From contig JAYTOA010000173.1 of NCBI GenBank assembly GCA_043748015.1, positions 1-11,990 of the forward strand: a stretch of DNA of 11,990 nt, given 5' to 3'. Position numbers and translations under genes: made by a program. The notes beneath the pieces were generated by a model, which searched no databases, was not told the DNA's origin, and worked only from the letters and a program-made list of their open reading frames with translations. Of the stretch, positions 6,859 to 11,990 are shown piece after piece. Numbering within the stretch: position 1 is the stretch's first letter; each line of letters starts with the position of its first letter. Origin of the DNA: JAIBBG01 sp043748015. Its GTDB lineage: Bacteria; Bacteroidota; Bacteroidia; Flavobacteriales_D; Sanyastnellaceae.

Positions 6859-8136
6859 TTACTTGATACCGAAAGCTTTCTTTGTCTCTGGAATTGAATT
6901 CAACTCTTCCCATGGGAACAATTTTACTTTCACCTTCAATTCATTCTTCTTCCCCTTATTGAAAATTTTCTCAACCGTTTTGCTCTCTCTTCCCATGTGT
7001 CCGTATGAAGCGGTCTCGAGATAGATCGGTGTACGAAGATTGAAGCGATCTGTAATAAAGTATGGACGCATATCAAACTCAGGCAATTTCATAATGCGCT
7101 GCGCTATTTCACCGTCAGTCATTTTCACTTTAGCCGTGCCATATGTATTTACAAATAGTCCGACAGGTTTAGCAACACCTATTGCATAAGCCACTTGCAC
7201 CAACGCTTCTTCGCAAACACCTGCAGCAACAAGATGTTTTGCAATATGGCGTGTAGCATATGCTGCAGATCTATCCACTTTAGATGGATCCTTTCCTGAG
7301 AATGCTCCACCTCCGTGAGCCCCTTTTCCTCCGTATGTATCTACAATGATCTTGCGACCTGTTAGACCTGTATCGCCATGTGGTCCGCCGATAACAAACT
7401 TTCCGGTTGGATTGACGTGGTAAACTATTTTATTGTTGAACAAAGCCTGAACACGCTTTGGCAATTTCTTCATCACCCGCGGCACGAGAATATTGATCAC
7501 GTCATCTTTGATCTTCTTCAACATGATAGCATCTTTTGCGAAATCATCGTGCTGTGTTGAGATCACAATTGAATCAATGCGTACAGGCTTGTTATTGTCA
7601 TCATACTCGATTGTTACCTGGCTTTTAGCATCTGGACGTAAATAAGGCATCACCTTTCCTTTGCCCGATTGTGCATCCTTGCGAATTACTGCGAGTTCGC
7701 GCAACAACGTGTGTGCAAGTTCCAATGGCAGCGGCATATAGTTATCCGTTTCACTGCATGCGTAACCGAACATCATTCCCTGATCACCGGCGCCTTGATC
7801 TTCCGGCTTCTTGCGCTCAACACCCTGATTGATTTCAGGAGATTGCTCGTGAATCGCGGAAAGAATTCCGCAAGAATTCGCCTCGAACATGTACTCACCT
7901 TTTGTGTAACCAATCTTCTTAATAACATCACGAGCGATGTCCTGAACGTCGAGATAAGCTTCGGATTTCACTTCACCGGCCAATACCACTTGTCCTGTTG
8001 TCACTAGCGTTTCGCATGCAACTTTCGACTGTGGATCGTAAGCGAGAAAATGATCGATGAGCGCATCTGAGATCTGATCCGCTACTTTGTCCGGGTGTCC
8101 TTCTGACACCGATTCTGATGTAAATAAATATGGCAT
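6859..8136 (-). CDS. metK: S-adenosylmethionine synthase (methionine adenosyltransferase)
   Basis: Cytosolic enzyme that joins methionine and ATP to make S-adenosylmethionine, releasing phosphate and pyrophosphate; it needs Mg2+ and K+. From the ATG at 8134-8136 it has 425 residues, slightly longer than the roughly 384 of the E. coli enzyme. An upstream in-frame ATG at 8184 would add 16 residues, but MPYLFTSESVSEGHPDK is the usual family N-terminus. Visible signatures are SEGHPDKVADQISDA (11-25, catalytic His14), the hexapeptide GAGDQG (115-120), GGPHGDTGLTGRK (250-262) and the P-loop-like GGGAFSGKDPSKVDRS (275-290). The C-terminus is Lys-rich (NKGKKNELKVKVKLFPWEELN). It is transcribed divergently from the metH operon, whose product methionine is its substrate. 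Its own upstream region has a likely promoter but no S-box. Confidence 0.98.
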   Translation of the reverse strand: MPYLFTSESVSEGHPDKVADQISDALIDHFLAYDPQSKVACETLVTTGQVVLAGEVKSEAYLDVQDIARDVIKKIGYTKGEYMFEANSCGILSAIHEQSPEINQGVERKKPEDQGAGDQGMMFGYACSETDNYMPLPLELAHTLLRELAVIRKDAQSGKGKVMPYLRPDAKSQVTIEYDDNNKPVRIDSIVISTQHDDFAKDAIMLKKIKDDVINILVPRVMKKLPKRVQALFNNKIVYHVNPTGKFVIGGPHGDTGLTGRKIIVDTYGGKGAHGGGAFSGKDPSKVDRSAAYATRHIAKHLVAAGVCEEALVQVAYAIGVAKPVGLFVNTYGTAKVKMTDGEIAQRIMKLPEFDMRPYFITDRFNLRTPIYLETASYGHMGRESKTVEKIFNKGKKNELKVKVKLFPWEELNSIPETKKAFGIK

Positions 8137-8157
8137 TGATATTTTTTTTTGAGCGGC

Positions 8158-8185
8158 CAAAAGTAGTGATGACGATTTAATCAAA
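8158..8185 (-). promoter_or_regulatory. Candidate metK promoter
   Basis: On the minus strand TACTTTTG (8158-8165) matches the TAnnTTTG -7 consensus exactly, with a TTTG at 8182-8185 upstream. The spacer is 16 bp, shorter than the preferred 19 or so. The start site would fall near 8151, giving a very short metK leader of about 15 nt with no room for a riboswitch. Confidence 0.4.
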
Positions 8186-8361
8186 TAGAAAATCGTCGAA
8201 AGGTTGAAAAATTTTGCTCAATATCTTTCACAACAATGTCATCAGAAGTGCCATCGAAATCTTTTAGGGCAGTACTTCCTCATTGGATCATTTGTCAGCG
8301 ACAAAGTGCAACTACTTCACCTACATCAACAAAAAATATCCTGATGACAACACGTCTTGAT

Positions 8362-8369
8362 TATCTTTG
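8362..8369 (+). promoter_or_regulatory. -7 promoter box of the metH operon
   Basis: TATCTTTG is an exact TAnnTTTG match, and transcription would start around 8375, exactly at the first base of riboswitch helix P1. No clear TTTG is present at the expected -33 position (about 8339-8342), so the upstream element is weak or the promoter is assisted. The coincidence with the riboswitch 5' end is the main support. Confidence 0.6.
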
Positions 8370-8374
8370 CCACG

Positions 8375-8477
8375 CTTTATCAAGAAGGACGGAGGGAATA
8401 GGCCCTGTGATGTCCTGGCAACCCAGTTTAAGCCGGGTGCCAACTCCTTCCCTGAGTAACATCCGGGGTAGATGAGG
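8375..8477 (+). promoter_or_regulatory. SAM-I (S-box) riboswitch controlling metH
   Basis: Cis-acting RNA that binds S-adenosylmethionine and lowers expression of the following methionine-synthesis genes. The S-box core is clear in order: CTTTATCAAGA (8375-8385), GGAGGGA (8391-8397), GGCCCTGTGATG (8401-8412), CTGGCAACC (8415-8423), GGGTGCCAACTCC (8434-8446) and GTAGATGAGG (8468-8477). Helix P1 pairs 8375-8381 with 8471-8477 (7 bp with two G-U). P2 begins with GGAC (8387-8390) and GTCC (8412-8415), and P3 includes ACCC (8421-8424) with GGGT (8434-8437). The 3' P1 strand can alternatively pair downstream (8508-8513), which gives the switch. Confidence 0.95.
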
Positions 8478-8513
8478 CAGCGATGTAAGACTTTCTAATC
8501 GCGCGCACTCATC
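8471..8513 (+). promoter_or_regulatory. Alternative hairpin competing with riboswitch P1 (expression platform candidate)
   Basis: GATGAG (8471-8476), the 3' strand of P1, is perfectly complementary to CTCATC at 8508-8513. Inside that pair, GCGAT (8480-8484) pairs with ATCGC (8498-8502) around a 13-nt loop. This hairpin and P1 cannot form together. No U-rich tract follows directly, so it looks like an anti-repressor form rather than a terminator. What the SAM-bound form does to metH1 translation or transcription is not evident. Confidence 0.5.
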
Positions 8514-8567
8514 CTAAATTTTCTTGTGAAGCAAAATACCGGTAATACTCCGGATACATTTTTGTGC

Positions 8568-9587
8568 ATGAAGAAAAAATTACAACAATTGGCGAAAGAA
8601 CGCATCCTCATCCTGGATGGCGCCATGGGTACAATGATTCAGCGATATCAACTCAGCGAAGAAGACTTTCGCGGTGAGCGATTCGCAACACATCCTTCTG
8701 ATCTAAAAGGCAACAATGATCTGCTCAGTATTACACGTCCCGACATCATCACCCAAATTCACCTTGAATATCTTGAAGCGGGTGCAGACATCATTGAAAC
8801 GAATACTTTCAACGCTCAGCGCATTTCATTGGCTGACTATAAAATGGAGGATCTCGCTTACGAAATCAATCTGGTTTCTGCACAATGCGCACGTAACGCT
8901 GTCAATTCTTTCTACGAAAAAAATCCTCAATCTGATCGCACTTGCTTTGTTGCAGGTGCAATTGGACCAACCAATAGAACTGCTTCGCTATCGCCTGACG
9001 TGAATGATCCAGGCTTTCGTGCCATCACATTTGATGAGCTTGTTGTTGCTTATAAAGAACAGGTGAACGGTTTGATGGATGGCGGCGTGGATGCGCTGAT
9101 GGTGGAAACCATTTTCGATACACTGAATGCGAAAGCTGCTCTTTATGCAATCATGGAAGTTTTCGACGAGAAAGGAGTTGAACTGCCAATGATGGTGAGC
9201 GGAACAATCACCGATGCGAGCGGAAGAACTTTGAGCGGCCAAACTGCTGAAGCGTTTCTTATTTCCATGTCGCACGCTCCCCTATTCAGTATCGGTTTCA
9301 ATTGTGCATTGGGTGCTGAACAATTGGAACAATATGTTGAAGTGCTCGGCGAAAATGCGGATTGTTTGGTGAGCGCATATCCAAATGCGGGACTTCCAAA
9401 CGCAATGGGTCATTACGACCAATCGCCGAATGAAATGGCGACACTCGTCAAAGAGTATTGCGAAAAAGGAATTGTGAATATTCTCGGAGGATGTTGCGGA
9501 ACAACGCCTGATCATATCCGCGCAATTGCTAAAATGGCAGCTCAATATCCCACTCGCAGAATGGATGAGAAATCATTGCTCACCTAA
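8568..9587 (+). CDS. metH: Methionine synthase, homocysteine-binding subunit (split MetH, N-terminal module)
   Basis: Homocysteine S-methyltransferase module of cobalamin-dependent methionine synthase. It activates homocysteine on zinc for methyl transfer from methylcobalamin held by the second polypeptide. The 339 residues from the ATG at 8568 form one (beta/alpha)8 barrel. Visible are ILILDGAMGTMIQ (13-25), DIIETNTFNA (74-83), GAIGPTNRTASLSPD (130-144), and the three zinc cysteines: Cys246 in SIGFNCALGAEQL, and Cys309 and Cys310 in GGCCGTTPDHIRAI. A GTG at 8526 would add 14 residues; the ATG fits the family start better. Unlike the roughly 1,200-residue fused MetH of E. coli, this chain stops after the barrel, and the remainder is a separate frame beginning before its end. 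It is downstream of the SAM riboswitch, so it should be repressed when SAM is plentiful. Its 90-nt leader has no Shine-Dalgarno sequence. Confidence 0.93.
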   Translation: MKKKLQQLAKERILILDGAMGTMIQRYQLSEEDFRGERFATHPSDLKGNNDLLSITRPDIITQIHLEYLEAGADIIETNTFNAQRISLADYKMEDLAYEINLVSAQCARNAVNSFYEKNPQSDRTCFVAGAIGPTNRTASLSPDVNDPGFRAITFDELVVAYKEQVNGLMDGGVDALMVETIFDTLNAKAALYAIMEVFDEKGVELPMMVSGTITDASGRTLSGQTAEAFLISMSHAPLFSIGFNCALGAEQLEQYVEVLGENADCLVSAYPNAGLPNAMGHYDQSPNEMATLVKEYCEKGIVNILGGCCGTTPDHIRAIAKMAAQYPTRRMDEKSLLT

Positions 9588-11990
9588 ACACTACTATCAA
9601 ACCTTCAACACAATCACATTGAACAACGAAGTCATCATAGAAACATCGGACGTGTCATCTCAGAAGAGAAATGTCAAACTAAAATTATCAGGGCTTGAAC
9701 CTCTGATCGCTACTCCCGAATCCAATTTCATCAATGTTGGAGAACGCTGCAATGTGACGGGTTCAAAGAAATTTCTTGAATTGATCAAAGCCGACAAATA
9801 CGATGATGCATTGGCAGTTGCACGCGAACAAGTAGAAGGAGGCGCGCAGATTCTCGATGTAAATCTCGATGAAGGTTTGATCGATGGCGTTGCTGCCATG
9901 ACTAGATTCTTACACCTCATTGCAAGCGAACCGGACATTTCAAAAATTCCCATAATGATCGATTCATCCAAGTGGGAAATTCTGGAAGCCGGATTGAAAT
10001 GCGTGCAAGGAAAATGTGTAGTGAATTCAATTTCACTCAAAGAAGGTGAAGAAGATTTTATTGCGAAGGCAAAAAAAGTCAGACGATACGGAGCCGCTGT
10101 TATCGTAATGGCATTCGATGAAGAAGGCCAGGCGGATTCGTACGAACGACGCATTGAGATTTGCTCAAGAGCTTATAAAGTCTTGGTAGAAAAAGTCGGA
10201 TTCGATCCTCACGATATCATTTTCGATCCGAATATATTTCCCGTTGGAACAGGCATGGAAGAGCACCGCAATAACGCAGTGAATTTCTTTCGCGCAACAG
10301 AATGGATCAAGTCCAATTTGCCTGGTGCTTTAGTCAGCGGCGGTGTTTCAAATGTATCCTTCTCCTTTCGCGGAAACAATCGCGTGAGGGAAGCCATTCA
10401 TGCGGTATTCCTGTATCACGGAATTCAACATGGAATGGACATGGGAATTGTGAATCCATCTCAATTGGAAGTGTATGACGAAATTCCAAAAGACCTACTT
10501 GAACTTGTTGAAGATGTTGTGCTCAACAGAAGAGAAGATGCTACTGAGCGACTTCTCGAATACGCAGATAAAAACAAAGAGTCTGCGAAAAGGGAGAACA
10601 AACAAGATCTGTCTTGGAGAAACGAAAGCATAGAAAGTCGCATTTCACATGCTTTGGTAAAAGGCATTATAGAATTCATTGATGAGGATACTGAGGAAGC
10701 AAGACAAAAATTAGGACGACCGCTGCATGTGATTGAAGGTCCTTTGATGGCAGGAATGTCAATCGTCGGGGATCTCTTTGGTAGTGGTAAAATGTTCTTG
10801 CCGCAAGTGGTGAAGAGTGCGCGTGTAATGAAAAAAGCCGTTGCTTATCTCGAACCTTATTTACAAGCAGAGAAGGATGCTTTACTAAAAAGTGGAGATG
10901 TATCTGTTCGGCACAGTGCAGGAAAAGTGTTGATGGCAACAGTAAAAGGTGATGTTCACGACATCGGTAAAAACATTGTCGGTGTTGTTCTGGCTTGCAA
11001 CAATTATGAAATCATTGATCTCGGCGTCATGGTTTCTGCAGATAAAATTATCGACACCGCCATTCATGAAGGTGTGGACGCCATCGGTCTTTCGGGATTG
11101 ATTACGCCATCACTTGATGAAATGATTCACGTTGCGAAAGAGATGCAACGTAGAAAACTGAACATACCTCTGCTCATTGGAGGCGCCACAACGTCGCGAG
11201 TTCACACGGCCGTGAAAATTGAGCCGCATTATGACCACCCTATCGTGCATGTGTTGGATGCCAGTCGTGCAGTGACTGTTGTGAGCAATTTATTGAGTGA
11301 AGATTCGCAGAAGGAATTCATTGAGAACAACAGATTAGAATACATCAAAGTAAGAGAACACTATGCAGCAAATGTTGCAGCGAAGTCTTATCTGACAATC
11401 GAAGAGGCACGCAAAAATAAATTTCAGGCTTTCTTCAATGATGAGACTATCACTGCTCCGGATAAACACGGTATTCATGTCTTCACACAAATACCATTGG
11501 AAGAAATTGTTCCATTCATTGATTGGACGCCCTTCTTTCAAACCTGGGAATTGGCGGGACGTTTTCCGGTGATTCTGGAAGATGAAATTGTTGGTGAACA
11601 AGCATCGCAATTGTTTGCAGACGCAAAAGCAATGCTTCATGAGATCGTCACAAAAAACCAACTCGAAGCGCGAGCCGTTATTGGAATATTCGAAGCGAAC
11701 GCAGAGGGTGACGACATTCTTGTCAAGACAAACAATGATCAAAATGCAAAACGGATTTTGACTTTGCGTCAGCAAACCAAAAAAGTGAGTGGTCAACACA
11801 ATTATGCATTAGCCGACTTTATTGCACCTGTTCATTCCGGTGCAAAAGATTACATCGGATGTTTTGCCGTTTGCACAGGTTTTGGTCTTGATGCTATGGT
11901 AGAAGCGTTTGAAAAGGATCATGATGACTATTCTGCCATCCTCGCAAAAGCACTTGCAGACAGACTTGCAGAAGCGCTCGCGGAATACAT
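9565..11990 (+). CDS. metH: Methionine synthase, folate/cobalamin/activation subunit (split MetH, C-terminal modules), truncated by window end
   Basis: Takes the methyl group from 5-methyltetrahydrofolate to cobalamin and hands it to homocysteine on the MetH1 partner; the last domain uses SAM and reduction to rescue oxidised cobalamin. The frame is open for 808 codons to the window edge, with roughly 100 C-terminal residues missing by comparison with E. coli. In order: pterin-binding barrel about 50-310 (INVGERCNVTGS 56-67, MIDSSKW from 132, GGVSNVSFSFRGN from 259), helical cobalamin cap about 355-445, cobalamin Rossmann domain with DVHDIG at 463-468 (ligand His465), Ser510 in LSGL, GGATTS at 539-544, and activation domain from DWTPFF (653) and LRQQT (734). 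The SAM-binding RxxxGY region lies beyond the window. The ATG at 9565 overlaps metH1 by 23 nt; a GTG at 9652 (SSQKRNVKLKLSGLEPL) is a plausible alternative start that removes a 29-residue unconserved leader. Confidence 0.95.
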   Translation, partial: MRNHCSPKHYYQTFNTITLNNEVIIETSDVSSQKRNVKLKLSGLEPLIATPESNFINVGERCNVTGSKKFLELIKADKYDDALAVAREQVEGGAQILDVNLDEGLIDGVAAMTRFLHLIASEPDISKIPIMIDSSKWEILEAGLKCVQGKCVVNSISLKEGEEDFIAKAKKVRRYGAAVIVMAFDEEGQADSYERRIEICSRAYKVLVEKVGFDPHDIIFDPNIFPVGTGMEEHRNNAVNFFRATEWIKSNLPGALVSGGVSNVSFSFRGNNRVREAIHAVFLYHGIQHGMDMGIVNPSQLEVYDEIPKDLLELVEDVVLNRREDATERLLEYADKNKESAKRENKQDLSWRNESIESRISHALVKGIIEFIDEDTEEARQKLGRPLHVIEGPLMAGMSIVGDLFGSGKMFLPQVVKSARVMKKAVAYLEPYLQAEKDALLKSGDVSVRHSAGKVLMATVKGDVHDIGKNIVGVVLACNNYEIIDLGVMVSADKIIDTAIHEGVDAIGLSGLITPSLDEMIHVAKEMQRRKLNIPLLIGGATTSRVHTAVKIEPHYDHPIVHVLDASRAVTVVSNLLSEDSQKEFIENNRLEYIKVREHYAANVAAKSYLTIEEARKNKFQAFFNDETITAPDKHGIHVFTQIPLEEIVPFIDWTPFFQTWELAGRFPVILEDEIVGEQASQLFADAKAMLHEIVTKNQLEARAVIGIFEANAEGDDILVKTNNDQNAKRILTLRQQTKKVSGQHNYALADFIAPVHSGAKDYIGCFAVCTGFGLDAMVEAFEKDHDDYSAILAKALADRLAEALAEY

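Larger units (their letters stand above)
8137..8567. other. Divergent metK-metH control region, non-coding
   Basis: This 431-bp gap separates the divergent metK and metH genes. It holds a metK promoter candidate near 8158-8185, the metH promoter box at 8362-8369, the SAM riboswitch at 8375-8477 and a leader of about 90 nt to the metH1 start. The stretch 8186-8361 shows no gene, repeat or recognisable site. The nine-T run at 8142-8150 lies just upstream of the metK start and would be an A-run in its leader. Confidence 0.7.

Noticed and set aside
8236..8475. 79-codon plus-strand reading frame upstream of metH1
   Set aside because: It runs through the promoter box and nearly the whole SAM-I riboswitch, whose conserved bases explain the sequence. 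Its translation has no family resemblance.
8526..8528. GTG start for metH1 adding 14 residues
   Set aside because: The added residues (KQNTGNTPDTFLC) look like leader sequence, and the ATG at 8568 begins the usual family N-terminus MKKKLQQLAKERILILDGAMG.
8539..8560. CCGG hairpin before metH1 considered as an intrinsic terminator
   Set aside because: The stem is only 4 bp with a 7-nt loop, and the T-run begins after a gap. It is too weak to call on its own.
9565..9587. Sequencing frameshift as the reason for two metH frames
   Set aside because: There is no homopolymer at the junction, and the linker between domains is long and unlike the fused linker, so a natural gene split fits better.
9660..10154. 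164-codon minus-strand reading frame
   Set aside because: It is antisense to the strongly conserved pterin-binding domain of metH2; the Ser-rich low-complexity translation is a shadow.
11335..11799. 154-codon minus-strand reading frame
   Set aside because: It is antisense to the activation-domain region of metH2, which is clearly coding on the plus strand. The Cys/Phe-rich translation has no recognisable domain.

Overview
The window looks like a chromosomal core-gene segment of a Bacteroidota bacterium, probably class Bacteroidia; I cannot place it more finely. The reasons are two exact TAnnTTTG-type -7 promoter boxes, one with a TTTG element 19 bp upstream; no convincing Shine-Dalgarno sequences before the genes; lipoproteins with the pattern SC/GC-R-K; a moderately AT-rich composition; and a methionine synthase split into two reading frames.

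Layout. Positions 1-1034 hold a small surface-type lipoprotein, whose last codons run through a ten-base C tract, and a 73-residue secreted peptide that may be a gene remnant. Positions 1169-2767 (minus) encode the replicative helicase DnaB. A well-formed promoter at 2886-2916 drives a 439-residue lipoprotein (Ig-like plus probable beta-propeller) at 2976-4295. Its stop codon directly abuts that of a convergent 761-residue exported BNR/Asp-box propeller protein (4296-6581, minus). Positions 6582-6858 are non-coding and contain an array of 8-bp repeats in inverted orientation around a hairpin, ending in a likely terminator for metK.

The right half is a SAM/methionine-cycle locus. metK (6859-8136, minus) makes S-adenosylmethionine. 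Divergent from it, a promoter fires into a SAM-I (S-box) riboswitch at 8375-8477, followed by metH1 (homocysteine and zinc module, 8568-9587) and metH2 (folate, cobalamin and activation modules, from 9565 and running off the window). Methionine made by MetH1/MetH2 is the substrate of MetK, and the SAM produced would repress the metH operon through the riboswitch. metK itself shows no riboswitch.

I see no clearly undescribed system. The points most worth a second look are the C10 tract that appears to switch the lipoprotein C-terminus, the inverted octamer-repeat element, the unusual expression platform of the riboswitch, and the two-gene methionine synthase.
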